Shown in pieces: positions 8,978 through 17,673 of a stretch of DNA of 64,000 nucleotides. The position numbers and the translations under genes are program-made. The stretch lies in the NCBI GenBank assembly GCA_038229135.1, contig JBBROS010000010.1, positions 1 to 64,000 on the forward strand. The letters run 5' to 3'. The notes beneath the pieces are model-generated. The model saw nothing but the letters and a program-made list of their open reading frames with translations. It ran no database searches and had not been told where the DNA came from. This DNA comes from JBBROS01 sp038229135. GTDB lineage: Bacteria; Pseudomonadota; Alphaproteobacteria; Acetobacterales; Acetobacteraceae. The number at the start of each line of letters is the position of its first letter. The stretch's first letter is position 1.

Positions 8978-9829
8978 CTATGCCCTTAGTTCGGCGGCGC
9001 GGACGGTGTTTTCCAGGAGGCAGGCGATGGTCATGGGGCCGACGCCGCCGGGGACGGGGGTGATGGCGCCGGCGATCTCGGCGCATTCGGCGTAGGCGCA
9101 GTCGCCCACCAGGCGGCCGTCGGGGAGGCGGTTGATGCCGACGTCGATGACGGTGGCGCCGGGGGCGATCCAGCTGGCGCGGACCATCTCGGGGCGGCCG
9201 ACGGCGGCGACGAGGATGTCGGCGCGGCGACATTCGGCCTCGAGGTCGGCGGTGCGGGAGTGGGCGATGGTCACGGTGGCGTCGGCCGCGAGCAGCAGGG
9301 CGGCCATGGGGCGGCCGACGATGGCGGAGCGGCCGAGCACCACCGCCCGGGCGCCGCGGACCGTGGTTCCGGCGGCCTCGAGCAGGTGCATCACGCCGCT
9401 GGGCGTGCAGGGGGCGAAGGTGGGCAGGCCGTCGTGCAGGCGGCCGACGTTGAGCGGGTGGAAGCCGTCGACGTCCTTGGCGGGGTCGATGGCCTCGATC
9501 ACGGCCTTGGGGGTGTGCTGCGGCGGCAGCGGAAGCTGGACGAGGATGCCGTGGACGGCAGGGTCCGCGTTGAGGCGGGCGATGGTGGCGAGCAGCTCGG
9601 CCTGGGTGGCTGTCGCAGAGAGGCGGATGGTCTGCGCCTCGATCCCGGCTTCCTGTGCCGCACGGTCCTTGTTGCGGACGTAGACGGCGCTGGCCGGGTC
9701 CTCACCGACCAGCACGACCGCGAGGCCGGGGGCGAAGCCGAGGGCCTGCACGCGGGCGGCGACGCGGACCCGGAGGGCGGCGGCGACCGCCCTGCCGTCG
9801 ATGACCCGCGCGACCAAAGGCGCGGACAT
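8978..9829 (-). CDS. folD: Bifunctional methylene-THF dehydrogenase / methenyl-THF cyclohydrolase FolD
   Basis: 283 residues, the usual length. It interconverts 5,10-methylene-, 5,10-methenyl- and 10-formyl-tetrahydrofolate in one-carbon metabolism, using NADP. Key residues are visible: Tyr50 and Lys54 (Y-x3-K, cyclohydrolase centre) in SAVYVRNKDRA, the VQLPLPPQH loop, KDVDGFHP, PCTPSGVM, the Rossmann turn GRSAIVGRP, and PVPGGVGPMT near the end. The ATG (9827-9829) overlaps the stop of yggT as TAATG, so the pair is translationally coupled. Confidence 0.97.
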   Translation of the reverse strand: MSAPLVARVIDGRAVAAALRVRVAARVQALGFAPGLAVVLVGEDPASAVYVRNKDRAAQEAGIEAQTIRLSATATQAELLATIARLNADPAVHGILVQLPLPPQHTPKAVIEAIDPAKDVDGFHPLNVGRLHDGLPTFAPCTPSGVMHLLEAAGTTVRGARAVVLGRSAIVGRPMAALLLAADATVTIAHSRTADLEAECRRADILVAAVGRPEMVRASWIAPGATVIDVGINRLPDGRLVGDCAYAECAEIAGAITPVPGGVGPMTIACLLENTVRAAELRA

Positions 9830-10146
9830 TACAGCAGCGACCAGGAGCCGGTGCGGAGGCCCTGGTAGATGGTGGCGAGCAGCGGGCGTGCGACGAATTG
9901 CAGGAGCAGGATGACGACGATCGGGCTGATGTCGAGCGAGCCGAAGCTGGGCAGCGTGTTGCGGACGGGGCGCAGAACAGGTTCCGTGACGCGGTAGAGG
10001 AAGTCCCCGATGGTCCAGACGAGACGGTTGCGGGTGTCGAGCACGCCGAAGGAGGCGAGCATGCTGAACACGGCGGCCAGGATGAGCGCCCAGACGAACA
10101 GGCCGATGACGGCGTTGAGCAGGTCGTAGATGCCGGTGATAATCAC
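9829..10146 (-). CDS. yggT: YggT family integral membrane protein
   Basis: 105-residue membrane protein with two hydrophobic segments (about residues 5-35 and 75-92) around the family motif RVTEPVLRPVRNTLPSFGSLDISPI (split here into recognisable blocks TEPVLRPVRN and LDISPIV). YggT proteins are linked to osmotic tolerance and, in other lineages, cell division, but the biochemical role is not settled. The stop overlaps the folD start. Confidence 0.92.
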   Translation of the reverse strand: MIITGIYDLLNAVIGLFVWALILAAVFSMLASFGVLDTRNRLVWTIGDFLYRVTEPVLRPVRNTLPSFGSLDISPIVVILLLQFVARPLLATIYQGLRTGSWSLL

Positions 10147-10283
10147 GCGGGGGCCTCTGGTGGTGATTGGGCCGGTCTAGCATGTCGCGCGCGGCACGCA
10201 ACGGGGGTGGTCCCCGCTTGGCCTCGGCCCGGACAGGGTTGACTCGCCTGGGCGGCATCATCATTGTCCGCGCCTCGCACGGA

Positions 10284-10359
<76 letters not shown>

Positions 10360-10369
10360 CTCCCGTGCG

Positions 10370-11101
10370 CTACATCAAACGCTGCCACAGATGCACCAGC
10401 AGGGGCGCTAGAACGGCCGTGATCAGGCCGTTGAGCGCGAGGCCGAGCCCGGCGAAGGTGCCCGCTCGCTCGTTCACCTGGAAGGCGCGGGCGGTGCCGA
10501 TCCCATGGCTCGCGACCCCTGCGGCGAACCCCCGGGCCGCGTAGTCGGTCAGGCCCAGGGCGTTCATCACGGGCGTCACCATCACGGCCCCGGTGATGCC
10601 GGTGAGGATGACGAGCACGGCCGTGAGCGCCGGGGTGCCGCCGATCTGCTGGGCGATGGCCATGGCGATGGGGGTGGTGACGGATTTGGGCGCGAGCGAG
10701 AGCAGCGTGGCCGGGCTGGCGCCGAGGGCCCAGGCGGTGGCCGTGGCCGTGATGATCGCGACGATGGAGCCCACCACGACGGCGGCGATCATGGGGACGA
10801 GCAGGCGGCGCACGTCGTTCATCTTGGCGGCGAGCGGGACGGCGAGCGCCACCGTCGCGGGGCCGAGCAGGAAGTGGACGAACTGCGCGCCGTCGAAATA
10901 GGTGGCGTAGGGCGTGCGGGTGGCCGCGAGAACCAGCACGAGCGCGGCGACGGCGAGCAGGACCGGGTTGGCGAGCGGGTGGCGGCCGAGGCGGCGCTGC
11001 AGCTCGTCTGCCAGCGCATAGGCAGCGAGCGTGGCGGTGAGCCAGAGCAGGGGCGAGGTGCGGAGGTAGACCCAGAGGGTGACCACGCCGTCTAACTCCA
11101 C
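10370..11101 (-). CDS. lrgB: LrgB/CidB family membrane protein
   Basis: 243-residue polytopic membrane protein. The LrgB core is clear: LLGPATVALAVPL, SLAPKSVTTPIAMAI, the ITGAVMVTP segment, and GFAAGVASHGIGTARAFQ. LrgB works with a holin-like LrgA partner, encoded just upstream. The pair is associated with murein hydrolase control or overflow-metabolite transport, depending on the organism. The two genes are 13 bases apart and form one unit. Confidence 0.93.
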   Translation of the reverse strand: MELDGVVTLWVYLRTSPLLWLTATLAAYALADELQRRLGRHPLANPVLLAVAALVLVLAATRTPYATYFDGAQFVHFLLGPATVALAVPLAAKMNDVRRLLVPMIAAVVVGSIVAIITATATAWALGASPATLLSLAPKSVTTPIAMAIAQQIGGTPALTAVLVILTGITGAVMVTPVMNALGLTDYAARGFAAGVASHGIGTARAFQVNERAGTFAGLGLALNGLITAVLAPLLVHLWQRLM

Positions 11102-11114
11102 CGAGGCCGCTCCA

Positions 11115-11465
11115 TCAGGCGCCGACCAGGCGGGCGACCGCGCGGAAGGTAAGGGCGGTGGCCACGAGGGACGCGGCGGTCGAGACCAGGATGGCGCCCG
11201 CGATGGCCAGCCCCTCGGAGGCCAGCAGCGGCAGGAGCTGCACGACGCCCACCGCGGCCGGGACGAACAGGAGCGAGAGGTTGGACAGCAGCGTGGCCGC
11301 GACCGGGCCCACGGTGGCGTGGAGCGCAGGACGGCGGAGCAGGAGGATGGCGAGCAGGGCCAGGCCCAGCACCGGCCCGGGGACGGAGAGCCCGGCGCCG
11401 CGCGCGACCGCCTCGCCCACGAGCTGGCAGGCCAGCAGCAGCAGCACTCCGTTCAGCATCGGCAT
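11115..11465 (-). CDS. lrgA: CidA/LrgA family holin-like protein
   Basis: 116-residue membrane protein with four predicted helices. The signatures are LACQLVGEAVARGAGLSVPG (family: GE-x-n-lP-GPvLG), GPVLGLALL, LSNLSLLFVPAAVGV and a C-terminal helix. It precedes lrgB directly. Loss of the usual charged C-terminal tail is minor. Confidence 0.9.
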   Translation of the reverse strand: MPMLNGVLLLLACQLVGEAVARGAGLSVPGPVLGLALLAILLLRRPALHATVGPVAATLLSNLSLLFVPAAVGVVQLLPLLASEGLAIAGAILVSTAASLVATALTFRAVARLVGA

Positions 11466-11506
11466 CCTCCAGCTGGGTCAGGCTGGGGCGTGGCTCGTCT
11501 TGTGTA

Positions 11507-11560
11507 AAGGCGGGCTGCGCCAAGGCGGGCTGCGTCAAGGCGGGCCGTGTAACGGCGGGA
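11507..11560. repeat. 15-bp tandem repeat at the 3' end of the degenerate EAL gene
   Basis: About three and a half units of AAGGCGGGCTGCGYC in a row, straddling the stop codon at 11535-11537 of the downstream EAL-like gene. Variation here would change the C-terminal residues of that protein or the spacing to lrgA. Confidence 0.7.
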
Positions 11561-12794
11561 GCGGCCCCGGGCGCACGGCGTCGCCCTGGAACAGGCCGAT
11601 GCCGACGGAGCGGCCCCAGTGGACGGCGTCCGGCCCGTCGGCGCGGGAGAGCAGCCAGCGGGCGGTGCCGGCGCGGAGTGCCCCCGGGTCGAGCGCGGTC
11701 AGTGCCGGGGTCCAGCGGAGCTCCACGAAGTCGAGCTCGAGGGCAGCGAGGTCGAGCAAGGGGATGAGCGTGGGCCCGAGGGCGCGCATGAGGATGCGGT
11801 AGCCGCGGGCGCGGGCATAGGCGCGGGCGAAGGTGAAGGTGGGCAGGTCCGCCATGATGTCGGCCGGATGCAGCGCGAGCACGGCCTGGCCGCGGAGGGC
11901 GGCGGGCAGCGTGGCGTCGAAGCGGATGAACTCGGGGCTCAGCACGCCGCCCACGTTCAGGTCCAGGCTGAACGGCCCGGCCTCGTGCAGCTCGGCCTTC
12001 GTGGTGAGCAGGGCGAGCATGCGGCGATCGAACATGCGGGTAAGGCGGCGGAAGAGCCAGGGGTCGGCGAAGGCGTTGCGGTCGGGCGCCAGCTCGCTCA
12101 TCAGCTCGGCGACGTTGAGGTAGCGGGTTTCCCAGGCCGGGGTGAAGCGGTCGTTGCCGAGGCGGCAGACGATGCGGCGCCGGGCGAAGCGGGCGACGTT
12201 CGCGGCGGCGAGGCGCGTCTCCATCAGGCCGAGGCTCGCGGGGTCGAGCGGGGGGCGCGGGCGCGGCGGGGGCGGGACGTAGGGGAGCGGCGCGTCGGGT
12301 GCCGCCGGGTCGGACCCGATCCGGCCCGGCGGGTCCGTGGCGAGGGCCAGCAGGGCGGCGCCGTCGCGCGGCAGGGCGAACAGCCGGGCGAGCTCGGGCA
12401 GCGCTGGGCCATCGAGCGGGTTGCCGCCGAGCACGGCCTCGATGGCCTCGAGCGTGCGGCGCAGGCGGTCGGGCGCGTCCCCACGCCAGCTCACGGCGAG
12501 GCGGTCGTGTCCGAGCTCGTGCAGGCGGCCGCGCTCGGCGGCGGCCAGCGGCTCCAGCGCATCCCGCAGGCGCGCCAAGTGGCCTGAACGTGCCCCTGGA
12601 CGTGCCGCTGGACGTGCCCCTGGGCCTGACCCGGGATGCGTGTCGAGCAGGTCCGTGCGGAGCAGCAGAACCTGGCGGGCGACGCCGGAGACCGAGCAGT
12701 CCCGCACCAGCGTGGTAAGGGCGGCGAGGCCGGGGGGCAATGCAAAGAGGTGCGGGTCGGCCGGATGGAGGCCGGGTTGGTGCGTGTCGGGCAT
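11535..12794 (-). CDS. EAL-like protein, catalytic residues lost (second of a paralogous pair)
   Basis: 419 residues. The C-terminal half follows the EAL phosphodiesterase layout: FSLDLNVGGVLSPEFIRF in place of the SVNLSP strand, LHPADIMADLPTFTFARAYA as the next helix, ALELDFVELRW in place of the LKID strand, and VHWGRSVGIGLFQGDAV in place of the QGYLFG end. The EAL tripeptide, DDFGTG and KID motifs are all missing, so c-di-GMP hydrolysis is not expected. It could bind a nucleotide or act as a scaffold. The N-terminal half is unassigned and has a Pro/Arg-rich insert built from 12-base repeats. The ATG overlaps the stop of the preceding paralogue as TGATG. Confidence 0.6.
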   Translation of the reverse strand: MPDTHQPGLHPADPHLFALPPGLAALTTLVRDCSVSGVARQVLLLRTDLLDTHPGSGPGARPAARPGARSGHLARLRDALEPLAAAERGRLHELGHDRLAVSWRGDAPDRLRRTLEAIEAVLGGNPLDGPALPELARLFALPRDGAALLALATDPPGRIGSDPAAPDAPLPYVPPPPRPRPPLDPASLGLMETRLAAANVARFARRRIVCRLGNDRFTPAWETRYLNVAELMSELAPDRNAFADPWLFRRLTRMFDRRMLALLTTKAELHEAGPFSLDLNVGGVLSPEFIRFDATLPAALRGQAVLALHPADIMADLPTFTFARAYARARGYRILMRALGPTLIPLLDLAALELDFVELRWTPALTALDPGALRAGTARWLLSRADGPDAVHWGRSVGIGLFQGDAVRPGPLPPLHGPP

Positions 12795-14167
12795 CAGGCC
12801 GCGAGCCTCGCCGGCGGTGTCGCGGGCCGGGTGAGGGGGGCGCCGAGGTCGAGCAGGGCCAGGTTGCGGCAGCCGCCGCGGGGGCCGAAGTCGGTGGCGG
12901 CCGCACGGTCGAGACAGGCCCGGAGCGTGCAGCCCTTGGCCTGCGGGCAGGCGCCGAGCCGGGCGGCGGCGAGCACGGTGTCGATGTAGCGGCCCTGGAA
13001 CATGACGATGCCGTGGCGCATGCCCCAGCCGATGGCGCTTTCATCGTCGATGCGGTGCAGCATCAGGCGGCCGTGGCCGAGGGCGCCGTTCAGCCGGGCG
13101 ATGGCCTGCAGCACGGGCGGCGCGGGCGTGAGCAGGGAAGCGGACCAGCTGAGCTTGACCAGGTCCGGCTCCAGCGTCTCGGGCGCCGTCAGCGCCAGGG
13201 TGTCTGCCGTCAGGCCGTCGAGCACCACGGCCATGCCGGCGAGGCGGATGCGCTCGCGGGCCAGGACGTAGGCGGTCGGGTCGGCGAAGATCTCGGCGAA
13301 CGGCAGCTCGATCCCGATCCGCAGCCCGGCCGCGAGCGCGGGTGCGGCGGCGGTGGCGAGGCGGGCGAAGCCTTCGGACAGGGCACCGGGCAAGGTGAGG
13401 TTGACGTGCAGGGCGCCGGGGCCGGTGCCCGCCGAGAGGGGGCCGGCAGCCGGGACATCCTGCAGCAGCGCGGCGAGCATGCGCTGGTCGAGCCGGGTGG
13501 CGAGGTGGCTGAAGAGGAACGGGTCCGACGCGGCCGGCAAGCTGGCCAAGCGGGCCTCGAGCGCCGTGGTGGCGATGGCGACCTCGCGGAAGGCGGGGAC
13601 GAGCGGATCGGCATGGCCGGGGCGGAGCAGGACGGCGGTTTGCCGATGCACGATCTCTCCGGTGGACATGGATTGGAGCGCGCCGTCGAGCGCCGCGTAG
13701 TGGGCGGCGCTGGCCTGCGCATCGGGGGCGGTGGCGCTGCCGGGCTCGGTCGTTGCATGGGCGCACCGCAGCCAAACGAGGGCAGGGTCGGCGGCGGCGG
13801 GGAGCGGCCACAGGCTGCAAAGCGTCTCGGGCGGCAGGAGGGTGGCGAAGACGCGCGCAAGGGTGGCGACCACGGCGGCGCCGCCATCCGCGGGGCTGAA
13901 CAGGAGTGCCATGTCCGCCCCGAGCGCGTGCAGCTGGCCGCCGCCGCGCTCCGCCGCCTCCCCCAGCAGCGCCGCCGCGATCCGGCGGTGATGCGCGTGC
14001 AGGCCCGGGGCGCGGGAGAGGTGCAGGCCGAGCAGGGTGGGCGGCGGCAACCCCGCCGATGGAGCCGAGGGCCGGGGGCCGTCGGCCCGGGCCAGCCGCT
14101 CGATCGTCTCGAGCAGGTGGCGCGGCGCGGAGGGGGCGGGCTGCGTGGGGTCGGTCGGGCGCGCCAA
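12794..14167 (-). CDS. EAL-like protein, catalytic residues lost (first of a paralogous pair)
   Basis: 457 residues, paralogous to the next gene. The C-terminal region again tracks an EAL barrel: GALHVNLTLPGALSEGF, GLRIGIELPFAEIF, then the helix and strand ERIRLAGMAVVLDGLT where an active enzyme has DDFGTG, PDLVKLSW in place of KID, and GWGMRHGIVMFQGRYID at the end. A Cys-rich tail (CPQAKGCTLRACLDRAA) is unusual for EAL proteins. The N-terminal domain is unassigned; FSPADGG and similar blocks give no family. It is divergent from the phosphatase gene at 14220. A signalling receptor role is an inference only. Confidence 0.6.
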   Translation of the reverse strand: MARPTDPTQPAPSAPRHLLETIERLARADGPRPSAPSAGLPPPTLLGLHLSRAPGLHAHHRRIAAALLGEAAERGGGQLHALGADMALLFSPADGGAAVVATLARVFATLLPPETLCSLWPLPAAADPALVWLRCAHATTEPGSATAPDAQASAAHYAALDGALQSMSTGEIVHRQTAVLLRPGHADPLVPAFREVAIATTALEARLASLPAASDPFLFSHLATRLDQRMLAALLQDVPAAGPLSAGTGPGALHVNLTLPGALSEGFARLATAAAPALAAGLRIGIELPFAEIFADPTAYVLARERIRLAGMAVVLDGLTADTLALTAPETLEPDLVKLSWSASLLTPAPPVLQAIARLNGALGHGRLMLHRIDDESAIGWGMRHGIVMFQGRYIDTVLAAARLGACPQAKGCTLRACLDRAAATDFGPRGGCRNLALLDLGAPLTRPATPPARLAA

Positions 14168-14219
14168 GTCTCGTGTCCCGCTGGAAGGAGGGAAGGGGTG
14201 GCGCTAGTATGCCGGCGCG

Positions 14220-14981
14220 ATGGTGGACAAGAGGTTAAGCGCGCCGATGACGGACCGATCGGGGGCGGCCCGCCTCCCGCCGGGGCGGCGCGTGTATGCG
14301 GTGGGCGACGTGCACGGGCACCTGGACCGGCTGCGGGCGATCCATGCAAAGGTTGCGGCCGACCTCGTGGCCCGGCCCGTCGCCCGTCCGCTGCTGCTGC
14401 ACCTTGGGGACCTGATCGACCGTGGCCCGGACAGCGCAGGGTGCGTGGCGCTGCTCGCCGCCGGGCCGCCGCTGCGGGGCGTGCCGACCCTGAGCCTCAT
14501 GGGCAACCACGAGCGGATGATGCTGGACGCGCTGGACGGCCACGGCTCGTCGGAGGCGGCGGAGAGCTGGATGGACAATGGCGGCGACCGGACCCTGGCG
14601 AGCTGGGGGCTGCGCAGCACGGCGGGGCCCAGGGCGTGGCTGGACGGGGTTCCGGCGCGGTCACTCGTGTTCCTGCAGGGCCTGGCGCCGATGCATTCGG
14701 CGGGGCGCTATGTGTTCGTCCATGCCGGCGTGCGCCCCGGCGTGGCCCTCGCGGCGCAGCGGGCGACGGACCTGCTGTGGATCCGCGAATCGTTCCTGCA
14801 CCACCAGGGCCCGGCGCTGCCCGGCGCCGAGGCGGACCGGGTGGTGGTGCACGGGCACACGCCCTCGCCGCAGGCCGAGCTGCTGCCGTGGCGCCTCGGG
14901 CTCGACACCGGGGCGGGCAAGGGTGGGCCTCTGACCTGTGCCGCGCTGGAGGGTGACGAGGTGCGGCTGTTGCAGGCTTGA
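14220..14981 (+). CDS. Metallophosphoesterase, PPP-type serine/threonine phosphatase-like
   Basis: 253-residue two-metal phosphoesterase. The three metal-binding blocks are plain: GDVHGHLDRL, GDLIDRGPDS and GNHERMML, followed by FVHAGVRPG and VVHGHTPSP, whose His residues complete the site. The length and GDLIDRGPD motif match the small bacterial PPP phosphatases that include ApaH-like and lambda-phosphatase-like enzymes. The substrate (phosphoprotein or dinucleotide) cannot be told. A later ATG at 14247 (MTDRSG) is an equally possible start because no strong ribosome site precedes the first. Confidence 0.9.
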   Translation: MVDKRLSAPMTDRSGAARLPPGRRVYAVGDVHGHLDRLRAIHAKVAADLVARPVARPLLLHLGDLIDRGPDSAGCVALLAAGPPLRGVPTLSLMGNHERMMLDALDGHGSSEAAESWMDNGGDRTLASWGLRSTAGPRAWLDGVPARSLVFLQGLAPMHSAGRYVFVHAGVRPGVALAAQRATDLLWIRESFLHHQGPALPGAEADRVVVHGHTPSPQAELLPWRLGLDTGAGKGGPLTCAALEGDEVRLLQA

Positions 14982-15041
14982 TCGGGGTGCCCCCCGGGAG
15001 GGGCCTTGCCTTGGCCCCGGCGGAAAGCTAGCCGTAACCCG

Positions 15042-16607
15042 ATGGACATCATCACACCCGGGGGCGACGAGCCTGGAGCGGGCGCCCCCGGACCAGAGAC
15101 GGGACCAGAGCCGGGACCCGAGACGCCAGCCGTGCGGCAGGATGGGGGGCCGGACGTCGAGGCCTTGGCGCAGGCTGTCCGGCGCCTGGCGCGGACGAGC
15201 GTGATGGTGATCGGGGACGTCATGCTGGACCGCTACGTGTTCGGCAGCGTGACGCGGATCAGCCCCGAGGCGCCGATCCCGATCCTGACGGTGGAGCGGG
15301 AGCTCGCCATGCCCGGCGGCGCCGGCAACGTGGTGCGGAACCTGACGGCGCTTGGCGCGGCGGTGGCCTTCGTGAGCGTGGTCGGGGATGACCAGGCGGG
15401 ATCGGACCTCACCGGCCTCGTCGGCGGGCAGCCCGGCGTGGAGCCGTGGCTGCTGGTGCAGGGCGGGCGGGCCACCACGGTCAAGACGCGCTTCGTGGCC
15501 TCGGGCCAGCAGATGCTGCGGGCGGACCGGGAGGAGACGGCACCGATCGTGCCGAAGCTGGCCGAGCGGATGCTGCGGATTGCAGGAGACGCTATGGCGG
15601 CGACGTCGGTTGCGGTGCTGTCGGACTACAACAAGGGCGTGCTGGCCGGGGACGTGGCGGCGCAACTGATCCGCCAGGCGAAGGCCAGCGGGCGGCGGGT
15701 GGTTGTGGACCCGAAGGGGACGGACTTCGCCCGGTATGCGGGGGCGGACGTGATCACGCCCAACCGGCGGGAGCTGGCCGAGGCGACCGGGATGGCGGTG
15801 GACGACGAGGCGGGGGTGGTGGCGGCGGCGCAGGGCCTGATCGCGGCGCACGGGTTCGGGGCGGTGCTGGTCACGCGGTCCGAGGACGGGATGAGCCTGG
15901 TCGAGGCGGGGCGTGTGACGCATTACCCGGCCGAGGCGGCCGAGGTGTACGACGTGTCGGGCGCCGGTGACACGGTGGTGGCGACGCTTGCGGCCGGGCT
16001 CGCGGCCGGGCTCGAGCTGCGGATGGCGGCGCGGCTCGCCAACATCGCGGCCGGGATCGTTGTGGGCAAGGTGGCGACGGCGGTGGCGCGCGAGGCGGAC
16101 CTGCTGGCGGCGCTGAGCCCGCAGGGTGGCGCGCTGCGCAAGGTGGTGAGCCGCGAGGTTGCACAGGACACGGTGGAGCGGTGGCGGCGCCGGGGCTGGC
16201 GCACGGGGTTCACCAATGGCTGCTTCGACCTGCTGCACCCCGGCCATGTGCACCTGCTGGAGCAGGCGCGCGGCCAGTGCGACCGCCTTGTGGTGGGCCT
16301 GAACTCGGATGCCAGCGTGCGGCGGCTGAAGGGCAGCACGCGCCCGGTGCAGCCCGAGGCGGCGCGCGCGGCGGTGCTGGCACACCTCTCGGCGGTGGAC
16401 CTGGTGGTGGTGTACGACGAGGACACGCCCCTCGAGACGCTGGACGCGCTGCGGCCGGAGCTGCTGGTGAAGGGTGCCGACTACACGGTCGAGACGGTGG
16501 TGGGCGCCAACGAGGTGCAGGGCTGGGGAGGCCGGGTGTTCCTGGCGGAACTGCTGCCGGGGCACTCCACCACGGCGGTGGTGCGGCGGATCGCGGGCGC
16601 GGGGTAG
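15042..16607 (+). CDS. hldE: Bifunctional D-beta-heptose-7-phosphate kinase / 1-phosphate adenylyltransferase HldE
   Basis: 521 residues. It makes ADP-heptose for the lipopolysaccharide core. The N-terminal PfkB/ribokinase domain shows VIGDVMLDRY, PGGAGNVVRNL and the anion-hole motif VSGAGDTV. The C-terminal nucleotidyltransferase domain shows TNGCFDLLHPGHVHLLEQA with the HxGH signature. The start is the ATG at 15042 (MDIITPG). It is followed by a Gly/Pro/Glu linker made of 12-base repeats (about residues 10-25) before the kinase domain. It converges with mmcB, the stop codons being one base apart. No gmhA or gmhB is in the window. Confidence 0.96.
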   Translation: MDIITPGGDEPGAGAPGPETGPEPGPETPAVRQDGGPDVEALAQAVRRLARTSVMVIGDVMLDRYVFGSVTRISPEAPIPILTVERELAMPGGAGNVVRNLTALGAAVAFVSVVGDDQAGSDLTGLVGGQPGVEPWLLVQGGRATTVKTRFVASGQQMLRADREETAPIVPKLAERMLRIAGDAMAATSVAVLSDYNKGVLAGDVAAQLIRQAKASGRRVVVDPKGTDFARYAGADVITPNRRELAEATGMAVDDEAGVVAAAQGLIAAHGFGAVLVTRSEDGMSLVEAGRVTHYPAEAAEVYDVSGAGDTVVATLAAGLAAGLELRMAARLANIAAGIVVGKVATAVAREADLLAALSPQGGALRKVVSREVAQDTVERWRRRGWRTGFTNGCFDLLHPGHVHLLEQARGQCDRLVVGLNSDASVRRLKGSTRPVQPEAARAAVLAHLSAVDLVVVYDEDTPLETLDALRPELLVKGADYTVETVVGANEVQGWGGRVFLAELLPGHSTTAVVRRIAGAG

Positions 16608-16608
16608 G

Positions 16609-17094
16609 CTACTCGCAGGCCAGGGCCGAGCGGAGGCTCGCCTGGGCGCCGGGGTCCTCGTTGGTGGCCAGGCGCTGCGCGGCCAGAGTGGCGAAGCGGT
16701 GGAGGAGGGCGCGGCGGCGGGCGGGCGCCAGGCGGTGGTCCGGGGCCTCGCGGATGAGTTCGGCCAGCGGGCCCACGGATACGATGAGGCCGGCGTCGTG
16801 GGGCAGGATTGCCTGGGGGAAGTCCTCGTCGACGGCGAAGTAGAGGGCGTCCGCGTAGGCGCGGTACTCGGGCCATTTGCAGTCCGCCAGGAAGTCCCGG
16901 GCGCCGGATTTCACCTCGATGCAGGCGAAGCTGCCGTCGGCGCGGAGGGCCAGGATGTCGGCGCGGCGGTTGTTGGGCAGGGGCACTTCGTGGATGGGGG
17001 ACCATCCGAGTTGGAGGCAGAGGCGCGCGGCGCTGCGGCGTATGGCGCCGGTTCGGTCGGCAAGGGGGCGGTCCGGGCTGGCGAGCGGCTGCAT
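16609..17094 (-). CDS. mmcB: DNA repair putative endonuclease MmcB (DUF1052 family)
   Basis: 161-residue protein of the MmcB family, described in Caulobacter as a member of the LexA-controlled DNA-damage response. The nuclease-like core is RRADILALRADGSFACIEVKSG, carrying the Asp...Glu-x-Lys pattern of restriction-type nucleases. It continues with DFLADCKWPEYRAYADALYFAV and PEHRLAP-like DHRLAPARRRAL. I saw no clear SOS box between it and the divergent Rrf2 gene in the 96-base gap. Confidence 0.9.
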   Translation of the reverse strand: MQPLASPDRPLADRTGAIRRSAARLCLQLGWSPIHEVPLPNNRRADILALRADGSFACIEVKSGARDFLADCKWPEYRAYADALYFAVDEDFPQAILPHDAGLIVSVGPLAELIREAPDHRLAPARRRALLHRFATLAAQRLATNEDPGAQASLRSALACE

Positions 17095-17190
17095 TCACGT
17101 TTTGTACCAAGTCTGGCCGGCGCTGCCAAGCCGTTGTAACAATGCCGGGTGGCCCGCAACTGGCGGGGCCTGCCGAGCATTGAGTCGTCC

Positions 17191-17619
17191 ATGGTCGCTA
17201 CCCGGTTTGCCGTTGCGCTGCACATCCTGCTGCTTCTGGCCTCGCGCGGGAGCTGCGCCGCCGGACTGCCTGCGACCAGCGAGTGGATTGCGCGGAGCGT
17301 GAACACGAACCCGGTGGTGGTGCGGCGGATCACGGGGCAGCTGGCGCGGGCCGGGCTGGTGCGGGTGCGGCGGGGGCCGGGGGGTGCGGAGCTGACGCGG
17401 GCGCCGGAGCTGATCACGCTGTGCGACGTGTGGCGGGCGATGAACATGGGGCTGCCGGGGCGGATGCTGCCGCTGCATGCGGAGCCGAACCAGGCGTGCC
17501 CGGTGGGGCGGGCCATCCATACCGTGCTGGGGCCAGCCTTCGCGGGGGTGGAGCGGGCCATGGAGGGTGCGCTGGCGACGACCACGCTGGCGGGGCTGGC
17601 GGCAGGGATGCCGGGGTAG
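17191..17619 (+). CDS. Rrf2 family transcriptional regulator, YwnA-like
   Basis: 142-residue winged-helix repressor. It shows the Rrf2 start ATRFAVALHILLLLA, the recognition helix region SVNTNPVVVRRITGQLARAGLV, the wing GPGGAELTR, and a C-terminal NQACPVGRAI block. The three-Cys iron-sulfur cluster of IscR/NsrR is absent, so it belongs with the cluster-free YwnA-type members, which tend to sense redox or thiols. The ATG at 17191 (MVATRF) is favoured over a GTG at 17149 because the family begins here. It is divergent from mmcB; its target is not evident. Confidence 0.88.
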   Translation: MVATRFAVALHILLLLASRGSCAAGLPATSEWIARSVNTNPVVVRRITGQLARAGLVRVRRGPGGAELTRAPELITLCDVWRAMNMGLPGRMLPLHAEPNQACPVGRAIHTVLGPAFAGVERAMEGALATTTLAGLAAGMPG

Positions 17620-17637
17620 GGGGCAGGTGGGCCAAGC

Positions 17638-17673
17638 TCCCTCATCCCAACCCTCTCCTGGGGGCAGAAGGGA
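17638..17673. repeat. Intergenic hairpin repeat between the Rrf2 and pterin dehydratase genes
   Basis: CCCTCATCCCAACCCTCTCC followed by TGGGGGCAGAAGGG is one more copy of the recurring C-rich/G-rich element. It lies between two converging genes and can serve as a terminator for both. Confidence 0.55.

Noticed and set aside
10370..11465. Cotranscription of lrgAB with the tRNA-Ala gene
   Set aside because: They are on opposite strands and converge.
14220..14246. ApaH (diadenosine tetraphosphatase) as a firm name for the phosphatase
   Set aside because: The motifs are shared by several PPP phosphatases and no linked ksgA/apaG is present, so only the family is stated.
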